From: Buchnera aphidicola (Pterocallis alni)
GTDB lineage: Bacteria > Pseudomonadota > Gammaproteobacteria > Enterobacterales > Enterobacteriaceae
Direction of reading: 5' to 3'
DNA length: 64,000 bases
NCBI RefSeq assembly: GCF_964059075.1
Contig: NZ_OZ060377.1
Location: 248,001 to 312,000, forward strand
Of the stretch, positions 10,312 to 18,611 are shown one piece after another. Made by a program: the position numbers and the translations under genes. Under the pieces are notes generated by a model. The model did not search any database and had not been told where the DNA came from. It was given only the letters and a program-made list of their open reading frames with translations. Position 1 is the first letter of the stretch. Every line of letters begins with the position of its first letter.

Positions 10312-10395
10312 TACCCAGAGCGGGAATCGAACCCGCAAAGCTGTTAAGCCGAGGGATTTTAAGTCCCTTGTGTTTACCTATTTCACCATCCGGGC
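10312..10395 (-). tRNA. leuZ: tRNA-Leu(UAA)
   Basis: A complete cloverleaf with a type II long variable arm. The acceptor 5' GCCCGGA pairs with TCTGGGT, the T-arm is GCGGGTTCGATTCCCGC and the anticodon TAA lies in the loop flanked by GGGAC/TCCC. CCA is not encoded. It lies nine bases from tRNA-Cys, as in the E. coli glyW-cysT-leuZ group. Confidence 0.96.
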
Positions 10396-10403
10396 AATTA
10401 TAT

Positions 10404-10474
10404 AGGCGCGTTCTGGAGTCGAACCAGATTATACGGATTTGCAGTCCGCCACATAACCAATCTGTCAACGCGCC
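10404..10474 (-). tRNA. cysT: tRNA-Cys(GCA)
   Basis: A complete cloverleaf: acceptor GGCGCGT, anticodon GCA in a CGGACT/AATCCG context, discriminator U and no encoded CCA. It precedes tRNA-Leu(UAA) in the same transcript direction. The glyW tRNA that precedes this pair in E. coli is not found upstream here. Confidence 0.96.
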
Positions 10475-10669
10475 ACATTATATCAATATAATTTATTTTA
10501 AACTTTATTGATAATCTTGTCCAATTTTATTTAAAAAAATAAAATTATGTAATAATTATAATATATTAAACTTTATAATACAAGAAGTAAATATTTAAAA
10601 AAACTTTACATTAAATGATAGTTATATTATCATAAGTATTAAGAATAGAAATTTATTCAAACAAAAGAA

Positions 10670-10757
10670 GGAGGGATGGCCGAGTGGTTTAAGGCAGCGG
10701 TCTTGAAAACCGCCGATGGGTAATACTCATCCGAGAGTTCGAATCTCTCTTCCTCCA
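10670..10757 (+). tRNA. serT: tRNA-Ser(UGA)
   Basis: A complete class II tRNA with acceptor GGAGGGA pairing to TTCCTCC, D-arm TGGCCGAG, anticodon TGA, a long variable arm (GATGGGTAATACTCATC) and T-arm GAGAGTTCGAATCTCTC. CCA is not encoded. It stands alone on the plus strand between the minus-strand tRNAs and rluC. Confidence 0.96.
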
Positions 10758-11230
10758 AAATAAATCAATTATTCTATTTAAACATATAAGAATATCAATA
10801 TATCTTAATTTATATATAATTATAAAATACTATAAATTTTTTTCTTACAATATAATATATAAAAATTTTATTTTAAAATATTAATATATTAAATATATTC
10901 AATTTATAATATTACATAAAATATATAATTATAATACATACTAAATAAAATTTTTTATTAATACAATTTTAATAATCATTTAAAATATATATTATAATCA
11001 GTAAATATTGAAATAATATAAGATAAAAATAATATTTATTATTCATAATATATAATATTTTAACAAACATATATCTATCTAAAAATTTTCTATTTTTAAA
11101 ATAATAAAAAAAATATATAATAATTATGTGAATGATTTTGTATAATTTATCATAGTAAATCAAAAATATAATTTATTTAAAAAAATTATGATATTAATAA
11201 AAAAATAAGAAAATTAAAATTTACAGAAAT
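10758..11230. other. 473-bp AT-rich spacer without a recognisable gene
   Basis: I find no tRNA, conserved protein segment or strong stem here. A 64-codon minus-strand frame (10969-11163) encodes only Tyr/Ile/Lys/Phe-rich sequence of the kind random AT-rich DNA gives, so I do not call it. In E. coli the gene divergent from rluC is rne; no remnant of it is visible. The right end probably holds the rluC promoter. Confidence 0.6.
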
Positions 11231-12163
11231 ATGAAACAAGAAAATACCAAAATAATAAATATAATAATTAAAAATAATAACATCGATCAGCGAATAGATA
11301 ATTTTATATTATCTAAATTTCAAATTACTTCTAAAAATCAATTATATAAAAAAATTAGAATAGGAAATATAAAAATAAATGAAAAAAAAATATTACCTCA
11401 TTACAGATTAGCATTAGGAGATAATATTTCAATTCAAAATATTCAATTAAAAAAAAAACAATCTTTATACATAAATAAAAGAATAAAAGAAAAATTATTA
11501 TCTTGTATATTGTATGAAGATAAACATTTAATAATAATTAATAAACCATCTGGTATTCCAGTACATGGAGGAAGTGGAATAGCATATGGAATAATTGAAT
11601 TATTTAGAATAATTAAAAATAGTTGCACATATTTAGAATTAATACATAGATTAGATAAAGATACATCAGGAATATTAATGATGTGTAAAAATAAAACTTC
11701 ACTTAAAAAAATACAACAACAATTTAAAGAAAAGAAAGTAAAAAAAAAATATATAGCATTATTACACGGAAAAATGATACCAAACAAACAAATTATTTCA
11801 CAACCATTAATCAAAAATCAATTACCTAATGAAAAAAAAAAAGTTATAATTCACACCCATGGTAAACCATCAACTACTATATTTAAAGAAAAATATTTTT
11901 TTAAACATACAACGCTTGCAATAATTATACCAAAAACAGGTCGAACTCATCAAATTAGAGTGCATGCAGCATATATCGGAAATCCCATATTATTTGATAA
12001 ATTGTATGGCAATACTAATTTAGATGATAAAATACATACCAAACATAAAAAAAAAAAAATTTTATTACATGCACAAAGTATAATTTTTTATCATCCTATC
12101 AATAATAAACAATACTTTATTAAAGCTCCAATCAAGAATAGATTTAAAAAATATATGAAATAA
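11231..12163 (+). CDS. rluC: RluC, 23S rRNA pseudouridine synthase (955/2504/2580)
   Basis: The 310-residue protein has an N-terminal S4-like RNA-binding domain (about 15-80) and a RluA-family catalytic domain. The catalytic Asp is in HRLDKDTSG, preceded by the conserved PSGIPVHGGSG block, and the RTHQIRVH motif is intact. Length and sequence match E. coli RluC (319) better than RluD, which is also present at 48256-49188. It leads the rpmF-fab block as in E. coli. A 13-A run at 12047-12059 is read in frame. Confidence 0.95.
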   Translation: MKQENTKIINIIIKNNNIDQRIDNFILSKFQITSKNQLYKKIRIGNIKINEKKILPHYRLALGDNISIQNIQLKKKQSLYINKRIKEKLLSCILYEDKHLIIINKPSGIPVHGGSGIAYGIIELFRIIKNSCTYLELIHRLDKDTSGILMMCKNKTSLKKIQQQFKEKKVKKKYIALLHGKMIPNKQIISQPLIKNQLPNEKKKVIIHTHGKPSTTIFKEKYFFKHTTLAIIIPKTGRTHQIRVHAAYIGNPILFDKLYGNTNLDDKIHTKHKKKKILLHAQSIIFYHPINNKQYFIKAPIKNRFKKYMK

Positions 12164-12214
12164 TTATTGTATTATATATAAAAAAATAATTTTTATTATT
12201 AAAAGGAATATTAT

Positions 12215-12400
12215 ATGGCAGTACAAAAAAGTAAACCAACTCGTTCAAAAAGAGGTATGCGTAGATCACATGATAAAATTAATCTACCGAACTTATCCAC
12301 TGATAAATCTAGTAAAGAAATACACATTAGACATTGTTTAACAAAAAATTTACTATATAAAGGAAAAAAAGTACTAATAAAAAATATATATAAATCATAA
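12215..12400 (+). CDS. rpmF: 50S ribosomal protein L32
   Basis: L32 has 61 residues. The N-terminus MAVQKSKPTRSKRGMRRSHD is almost identical to that of enterobacterial L32. It lacks the zinc-binding cysteines of the other L32 class, as E. coli L32 does. The C-terminus runs a few residues longer than in E. coli (57). AAAGGA ribosome site. In E. coli rpmF is followed by plsX and fabH; here fabD is next. Confidence 0.96.
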   Translation: MAVQKSKPTRSKRGMRRSHDKINLPNLSTDKSSKEIHIRHCLTKNLLYKGKKVLIKNIYKS

Positions 12401-12497
12401 AAAATGGTAATAAAACCATATAAATATATCTCTATAATTTATATTTTTAAAATATTATTATATGGACTAAAAACAAGAATTATAGGAAAATAATTTT

Positions 12498-13430
12498 ATG
12501 CCATCTTTTGCTATGATTTTTCCAGGCCAAGGATCTCACAAAATAAATATACTACACAAATTATATAAAAACAGCACTATTATACAAAATACTTTTTTAG
12601 AAGCTTCAAATTATTTGAATTATAATCTCTGGAAATTAATAAATACTTCACACTATTTAAATAAAAACCAGTATATCCAACCATTAATATTAGTATATTC
12701 TGTAGCAATATACAGATTATGGAAAAAATTAGGAGGTTCTAATCCCAATATTTCCTCAGGTCATAGTTTAGGAGAATATGCAGCCTTAGTATGTGCAAAA
12801 ATTATTACATTTTCTGAAGCAGTAAAATTAGTTGCATATAGAGGAAAAATTATGGAAAAGTATAGTGCAAAACAAGAAGTCCAAATGCAGGCAATTATCG
12901 GTTTAAATAAAAAAATTATATTAAAAATATGTAAAAAATATTCCTATAAAAAAATAGTAAATATAGCAAGTATAAACTCAAAAAAACAAATTATTATTTC
13001 TGGACATAAACAAGCAGTACAAAATGTTAGCATAACATGTAAGAAAAATGGAGCTCACAAAATACTTAATATTCCAGTAAATATTGCAGCACATTGTTAT
13101 ATAATGAGAAAACTAACTAGAAAATTATCTAAAAAAATAAAAAAAATACATTTTCAACATTCAACATATCCAGTAATTAGTAGTATATCTGTAAAAAAAC
13201 AAGCATCTAAACACACAATACGTAAATCTCTCATTAAACAACTGTATAAACCAGTACAATGGTATAAAACAATAAATTTAATAAAATCTCAATCTAATAT
13301 AATATTAGAATTAGGAATGAATAATATTTTAATTAATTTAATAAAAAAAAGAAAAAATATCAAATTAATACCTATGAATAACTTAGAAAACATATATTCT
13401 GCTTTAAATTTAACAACAAATATAAAATGA
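12498..13430 (+). CDS. fabD: FabD, malonyl-CoA:ACP transacylase
   Basis: FabD transfers malonyl from CoA to acyl carrier protein for fatty-acid synthesis. It has 310 residues (E. coli 309). PGQGSH is at residues 9-14, the active Ser90 is in GHSLGEYAAL, and the partner His remains in the NIAAHCYIM block. The C-terminal third is Lys/Ile-rich. Its stop overlaps the fabG start by four bases (ATGA), indicating translational coupling. Confidence 0.95.
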   Translation: MPSFAMIFPGQGSHKINILHKLYKNSTIIQNTFLEASNYLNYNLWKLINTSHYLNKNQYIQPLILVYSVAIYRLWKKLGGSNPNISSGHSLGEYAALVCAKIITFSEAVKLVAYRGKIMEKYSAKQEVQMQAIIGLNKKIILKICKKYSYKKIVNIASINSKKQIIISGHKQAVQNVSITCKKNGAHKILNIPVNIAAHCYIMRKLTRKLSKKIKKIHFQHSTYPVISSISVKKQASKHTIRKSLIKQLYKPVQWYKTINLIKSQSNIILELGMNNILINLIKKRKNIKLIPMNNLENIYSALNLTTNIK

Positions 13431-14161
13431 AAAATAAAAAAAAAATAGCTTTAGTTACTGGAGCAAATAAAGGAATTGGAAAATCCATTGCATATATATT
13501 ATCACAAAATAATATTACAGTTATTGGAACTGCAACTAGTTTAAATGGAAAAAAAAACATTAGTAAAAATTTACAAAGTAATGGATTTGGGTTGATATTA
13601 AATACTATGTATGAATATGAAATATCACAATGTATAAGATATATAAATAATAATATTGGAAATATTGATATATTAATTAATAATGCAGGAACAAAAATAG
13701 ATAAACTTTTAATAAATATGAAAAGTTATGAATGGAATAATGTCTTACAAATAAATTTAAATTCTATTTTTCATTTATGCAAATTAGTTATCAAACCTAT
13801 GATAAAAAATCAATATGGAAGAATAATTACAATAGGATCAATTATAAGTTATATTGGAAATATTGGACAAATAAACTATTGCGCATCTAAAGCTGGGATT
13901 ATTGGATTTAATAGAACACTAGCGTTAGAAGTAGCAGATAAAGGTATCACTGCTAATATTATTGCTCCTGGTTTTATTAAAACAGATATGACAAAAAATA
14001 TACCAAAAAAAAAAATGCAACAATATTTATCAAAAATTCCATTAAAAAAATTTGGTTCCACTAAAGATATAGCGCATGCGGTATTATTTTTATCTTCTCC
14101 ATCTGCCTCATATATTACAGGACAAACAATTCATATCAACGGAGGAATGTATATGAATTAA
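13427..14161 (+). CDS. fabG: FabG, 3-oxoacyl-ACP reductase
   Basis: An SDR-family NADPH reductase of 244 residues, the same as E. coli. The cofactor loop TGANKGIG is at residues 11-18 and NNAG at 85-88. The catalytic Ser138, Tyr151 and Lys155 are all present at the E. coli positions. It works on beta-ketoacyl-ACP in fatty-acid elongation. It overlaps fabD and lies 69 bp before acpP. Confidence 0.96.
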   Translation: MKNKKKIALVTGANKGIGKSIAYILSQNNITVIGTATSLNGKKNISKNLQSNGFGLILNTMYEYEISQCIRYINNNIGNIDILINNAGTKIDKLLINMKSYEWNNVLQINLNSIFHLCKLVIKPMIKNQYGRIITIGSIISYIGNIGQINYCASKAGIIGFNRTLALEVADKGITANIIAPGFIKTDMTKNIPKKKMQQYLSKIPLKKFGSTKDIAHAVLFLSSPSASYITGQTIHINGGMYMN

Positions 14162-14230
14162 AAAATATTATAAAAAAATATATACTTATAATATCACTTA
14201 AATATCATTTTCATAATAAATAATATTCAT

Positions 14231-14479
14231 ATGAACCAATTACAAAACAATATAAAAAACATTATTATTAAAACATTGGAAATAAAAAATAAAAAAATAA
14301 ATAATACAACTCATTTATATAAAGAGTTGAATTTAGATTCATTAGATATAATAGAAATTTATATGGCTATAGAAGAAGAATTCCAATTAGAAATACCAGA
14401 GGAAATATCTGAAAATTTTAAAAATATTGAAGATATTGCTAATTATATTAATAAAATAAAAAAATATGAAAAAAAGTAA
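14231..14479 (+). CDS. acpP: Acyl carrier protein
   Basis: A small acidic protein of 82 residues. The phosphopantetheine attachment Ser37 is in the LDSLD motif, followed by the helix II sequence IIEIYMAIEEEF. It carries growing acyl chains and links FabD and FabG encoded just upstream. The C-terminus is slightly longer and more basic than in E. coli. Its end overlaps the tmk start by 14 bp. Confidence 0.96.
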   Translation: MNQLQNNIKNIIIKTLEIKNKKINNTTHLYKELNLDSLDIIEIYMAIEEEFQLEIPEEISENFKNIEDIANYINKIKKYEKK

Positions 14480-15101
14480 ATTTATTGTATTAGAAGGATT
14501 AGATTGTTCTGGAAAAACAACAATATGTCAAATTCTTAAATTATTATTACATAATATGGGAATAAAAAAAATCTTAACCGTAAGAGAACCTGGTAGTACT
14601 AAAATAGCTGAAAAAATTAGAAACATTATAAAATATCCTAATTCAAATGAAATTATTCACAAAAAAACAAATTTATTATTAATCTATGCAGCAAGAATAC
14701 AATTAATCGAAAATATTATTAGACCATCGTTAAAAAAAAACATATGGATTATATCTGATAGATATGATTTATCTTCATATGCTTATCAAGGAGGAGGATT
14801 TAAAATTAAAAAAAATATTATACAAAAATTACAACAAATGACTTTAAAACCACTAATCCCTGATTTAACAATATATCTCGATGTCTTGCCCAAAAATTCT
14901 ATACAAAGATCTATAATGCGTAATAAAGAAGATAAAATAGAAAAAAATAGTTTAAATTTTTTTAACAGAACTAGAAATATTTATTTAAAATTAATTGCTC
15001 AAAATTATCATAGTATAAAAATTGATGCAAACTTAAAAAGTAATATTGTACAAAATGATGTAATAAATAAATTTAAAAAATGGTTTCAATATGTATATTA
15101 A
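14466..15101 (+). CDS. tmk: Thymidylate kinase
   Basis: It phosphorylates dTMP to dTDP. The P-loop GLDCSGKTT is at residues 11-19, the DRY motif is in ISDRYDLSSYAYQG, and REPGST is present. It has 211 residues (E. coli 213). It overlaps acpP upstream and holB downstream. The E. coli genes fabF, pabC and mltG, which lie between acpP and tmk, are absent. Confidence 0.96.
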   Translation: MKKSKFIVLEGLDCSGKTTICQILKLLLHNMGIKKILTVREPGSTKIAEKIRNIIKYPNSNEIIHKKTNLLLIYAARIQLIENIIRPSLKKNIWIISDRYDLSSYAYQGGGFKIKKNIIQKLQQMTLKPLIPDLTIYLDVLPKNSIQRSIMRNKEDKIEKNSLNFFNRTRNIYLKLIAQNYHSIKIDANLKSNIVQNDVINKFKKWFQYVY

Positions 15102-16080
15102 TCAATATCCATGGTTAAAAAAAATATATATTGAAATTATCAAAAATTATAAAAAAAATCAACTACACAATATTATCTTAATAAAATCATATAATATCCA
15201 TAATACTTTTACAATTATTATGGAAATTAGTAAATGGATTTTTTGTACAAATAAAATAGGAATCCGCAGTTGCGGAAAATGCACAGGATGTTTATTAATT
15301 GTCAGTAAAAACCATCCAGACTTTTATATTTTATACCAAAAAAAAAATACATTTATAGAAGTAGATATTATAAAAAATACAATAAAAAAAATTTTAAATA
15401 CATCACAACAATATGGAAGTAAAATAATTTGGATACCAAGTTATAAAAAACTAACAATATATGGAATTAATACATTATTAAAAATAATTGAAGAACCTCC
15501 AAAAGATACATTTTTTTTTATTGGAAGTAGTATAAATCATAATATACATAAAACATTTTCAAGTAGATGTTTAAAATATAAAATATACCCTCCAAGAGAA
15601 AATATTGGATTGGCTTGGATAATAAAAAATACCAATATAAAAAAAAAAAAAAAATCTTTAATAATTTTAAGAAATAATAATAATAATCCAGAATTATCAA
15701 AAAAACTTATTGAAAATAATATATTTTCTTTAAGAAAATATGTTTTATACAATATACGATGTGCAATTATAAAAAATAATTATTTTATATTATTACCTAT
15801 CTTAAGTAAAAAAAATATTTATATAAAAATCAATTGGATTATTTTGTTATTATTAGATGTCTTAAAATTTAAAAAAAATTTTTTTACATTTTTAATCAAT
15901 ATAGATCAATTACAACTAATTCAAGAAATATCGAAAAAGTATACATATAATTTTATACAAATCATTTTAAAATCTTGGATAAAATGTCAAAATAAATTAA
16001 TTCATATCCAATACATTAATCAAGAATTACTAATATTACAAGAATTATTAAAATGGGAATACAATAAACATTCAAAATAA
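15091..16080 (+). CDS. holB: DNA polymerase III delta' subunit
   Basis: Delta' is the rigid stator of the clamp loader. The zinc module is intact: Cys52, Cys61, Cys64 and Cys67 with the same spacing as E. coli (C-x8-C-x2-C-x2-C), followed by SKNHPDFYIL. The conserved LLKIIEEPPKDTFFF and SSRC blocks are present. The length of 329 is near E. coli (334). The Walker A loop is absent, as in other delta' proteins. A 16-A run at 15639-15654 is read in frame as lysines. The C-terminal half is highly drifted. It overlaps tmk by 11 bp. Confidence 0.93.
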   Translation: MYINQYPWLKKIYIEIIKNYKKNQLHNIILIKSYNIHNTFTIIMEISKWIFCTNKIGIRSCGKCTGCLLIVSKNHPDFYILYQKKNTFIEVDIIKNTIKKILNTSQQYGSKIIWIPSYKKLTIYGINTLLKIIEEPPKDTFFFIGSSINHNIHKTFSSRCLKYKIYPPRENIGLAWIIKNTNIKKKKKSLIILRNNNNNPELSKKLIENNIFSLRKYVLYNIRCAIIKNNYFILLPILSKKNIYIKINWIILLLLDVLKFKKNFFTFLINIDQLQLIQEISKKYTYNFIQIILKSWIKCQNKLIHIQYINQELLILQELLKWEYNKHSK

Positions 16081-16113
16081 TTTATCATTTTTAAATAATA
16101 AAAGAGTATAAAC

Positions 16114-16896
16114 ATGTATTTAATTGATTCACATTGTCATTTAAATATTTTACAAAAAAAAAAAAAAAATATAAAAAATATTTTACAAAAAGCATATTCC
16201 TATAATATTAAAATTTTTTTAACTGTCGCGATATCTATTTCAGATTATAAAAAATCATTTTCTTTATTTAAAAAATATCCAAATATTTTATATAGTTGTG
16301 GAATACACCCACTACATAATAATATACTTAAAAAACATATTTTACAATTACAAGAAATAATTAAAAAACACAAACATGTAATTGCATTAGGTGAAACAGG
16401 ATTAGATTTTTACAAATCATCATTTAATAAAACATTACAAATAAAAATATTTCAAGAACATATTCGATTAAGCATCATATATAAAAAACCCATCATTATA
16501 CATACTAGAAATTCTGAAATGGAAATCATAAATATACTTTCCCAAAAAAAATTCCAAAAATGTACAGGTGTAATTCATTCTTTCACTGGAGATATAAATT
16601 TTGCAAAAAAAATATTAGATTTAGGATTTTATATTTCTCTATCCGGAATAATCACCTTTAAGAATGCAAGTTATTTACAACCAATAATTAAATTTATACC
16701 ATTAAATAAATTATTAATAGAAACAGATTCTCCATATTTATCTCCAGAACCTAAAAGAGGTAAATGTAATAATCCAGCGTACTTATTATATATTGCAAAA
16801 TATATTGCAAAAATTAAGGGGATCAATTTATTTGATTTATCTAAAATTATTCAAAATAATTTTAACAATTTATTTAATATTAAAAAATACATCTAG
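16114..16896 (+). CDS. ycfH: TatD-family metal-dependent deoxyribonuclease (YcfH)
   Basis: An amidohydrolase-like TIM barrel of 260 residues (E. coli YcfH 265). Metal ligands are seen in DSHCHLN (residues 5-11), GETGLDFY, HTRN, IHSFTG and ETDSPYLSPE. The family acts on DNA ends or in D-tyrosyl-like repair roles; the exact substrate here is unknown. An AGAG ribosome site precedes the ATG. Codons near 16154-16169 form an uninterrupted A16 tract within the first 20 codons. Gene order holB-ycfH-ptsG is that of E. coli. Confidence 0.93.
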   Translation: MYLIDSHCHLNILQKKKKNIKNILQKAYSYNIKIFLTVAISISDYKKSFSLFKKYPNILYSCGIHPLHNNILKKHILQLQEIIKKHKHVIALGETGLDFYKSSFNKTLQIKIFQEHIRLSIIYKKPIIIHTRNSEMEIINILSQKKFQKCTGVIHSFTGDINFAKKILDLGFYISLSGIITFKNASYLQPIIKFIPLNKLLIETDSPYLSPEPKRGKCNNPAYLLYIAKYIAKIKGINLFDLSKIIQNNFNNLFNIKKYI

Positions 16897-16908
16897 GAAA
16901 TACATGAT

Positions 16909-18348
16909 ATGCTAAAAAATATGTTTTCTAATCTACAAAAATTAGGAAAATCATTAATGATTCCAGTATCAGTATTACCTATTGCAGGTATTTTACTAGG
17001 AATTGGATCAGCACATTTTACCATAATACCACCAATTATATCTCAAATTATGTCTGCAACAGGAGGGGTAGTTTTTAAAAATATACCATTAATTTTTGCC
17101 ATCGGTATTACATTAGGATTTACAAATAATGATGGTATTGCTGCATTAGCAGCTGTAATTTGTCAAAAAATTATGATTACTACTACAGCAATTATTATTC
17201 CTATTGTTATTGAATTATATAATATCCACATAAAAAATCAAAACTTAAATGATACTGGAGTGTTAGGGGGAATTATTGCTGGTGCAATTACAGCATATTT
17301 ATTTAATAAATTTTATCAAATTGAACTACCTGAATATTTAGGATTCTTTTCTGGAAAAAGATTTATCCCTATGATTGCTGGTATAGCAGCCATACTATTT
17401 GGATGCGTATTATCTTTCATATGGCCTCCAATAAATTATCTCATTCAAATATTTTCTCAATGGGCTGCCTACCAAAATCCAATGCTTGCTTTTGGGATAT
17501 ATGGATTTGTAGAAAGAATGTTAATACCATTAGGTTTACATCATATTTGGAATGTACCATTTCAAATGCAAATTGGAGAATATACTAATTCATCTGGACA
17601 AATATTCCATGGTGATATTGCAAGATATATTGCTGGTGATAACACAGCTGGAAAATTAGCTGGGGGTTTTTTATTTAAAATGTATGGTTTACCGGGAGCT
17701 GCTATTGCTATTTGGCGTTCTGCATATAAGCAGAATAGAGCCAAAATTGGAGGTATCATGCTTTCTGCAGCTTTAACTGCTTTCTTGACTGGAATTACTG
17801 AACCTATTGAATTTTCATTTTTATTAACCAGTCCAATATTATATATTATACATGCTATATTATCTGGATTATCATTCCCATTATGTATTTTACTAGGAAT
17901 GCATGCAGGAACTAGCTTTTCACACGGATTAATAGATTTTATTATATTAAGCATACGTGGACACGATATATGGTTATTTCCAATGGTAGGAGTAGTATAC
18001 GGATTGATATATTATATTATATTTTATACTTTAATAAATATTTTCAATTTAAAAACACCAGGTAGAGAAGATATAAAAAATCATCTAAAAAAATACACTC
18101 CACAAGAATTAGCACCTTTATTAATATCTGAATTAGGTGGAATAAATAATATTACTAACTTAGATGCTTGTATTACAAGAATTCGCATTACAGTAAAAGA
18201 TACATCATTAGTTAATCAAACAAAAATTAAAGAATTAGGAGCATCAGGAATAATTATTGCAGGAAAAGGAGTACAATTAATTTTTGGTACAACATCGGAT
18301 AATTTAAAAACTACAATGGATAAATATATAAACAACTTAAAAAAATAA
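16909..18348 (+). CDS. ptsG: Glucose PTS permease EIICB
   Basis: PtsG imports and phosphorylates glucose with energy from PEP through EI, HPr and EIIA. It has 479 residues (E. coli 477). The IIC membrane domain (about 1-385) is very well conserved ([30 protein letters not shown] block, [10 protein letters not shown]). The KTPGRED linker leads to the IIB domain, whose phospho-accepting Cys is in [11 protein letters not shown]. It ends just before two stem-loops facing asnS. It is far less drifted than its neighbours, which suggests strong selection on sugar uptake. Confidence 0.97.
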   Translation: MLKNMFSNLQKLGKSLMIPVSVLPIAGILLGIGSAHFTIIPPIISQIMSATGGVVFKNIPLIFAIGITLGFTNNDGIAALAAVICQKIMITTTAIIIPIVIELYNIHIKNQNLNDTGVLGGIIAGAITAYLFNKFYQIELPEYLGFFSGKRFIPMIAGIAAILFGCVLSFIWPPINYLIQIFSQWAAYQNPMLAFGIYGFVERMLIPLGLHHIWNVPFQMQIGEYTNSSGQIFHGDIARYIAGDNTAGKLAGGFLFKMYGLPGAAIAIWRSAYKQNRAKIGGIMLSAALTAFLTGITEPIEFSFLLTSPILYIIHAILSGLSFPLCILLGMHAGTSFSHGLIDFIILSIRGHDIWLFPMVGVVYGLIYYIIFYTLINIFNLKTPGREDIKNHLKKYTPQELAPLLISELGGINNITNLDACITRIRITVKDTSLVNQTKIKELGASGIIIAGKGVQLIFGTTSDNLKTTMDKYINNLKK

Positions 18349-18371
18349 TTATACAATTTTAAAAATATATT

Positions 18372-18420
18372 ACTACTATTAAGATAGTAAAATTAATAGT
18401 AGTGTAATAAAATATTACAC
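18372..18420. terminator. two adjoining stem-loops between ptsG and asnS
   Basis: Stem 1 has perfect 10-bp arms (18372-18381 and 18394-18403). Stem 2 has perfect 8-bp arms with an AAA loop (18402-18409 and 18413-18420) and a T run ten bases later on the plus strand (TCTTTTTT). They share two bases, so only one can be complete at a time. They lie between the convergent ends of ptsG and asnS. The remaining spacer to 18611 shows nothing else. Confidence 0.6.
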
Positions 18421-18611
18421 ATGTATAATATCTTTTTTAAAAAAAACAATACAACGGAAAATATACACATGTACAATAAATATAATTATCTCTGTAATAC
18501 AATTAATATTTTTATTATTACTCTTAAATAGTATTGTATATCTCGCATTAATACAAGTAATAAAGATTCATCACAAATAGATAATTTTTACAACTGTATA
18601 CTATAATACAT

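Noticed and set aside
10969-11163. 64-codon minus-strand frame in the spacer before rluC
   Set aside because: Composition is almost only Tyr, Ile, Lys, Phe and Asn, no ribosome site, and no family resemblance; expected by chance in such AT-rich DNA.
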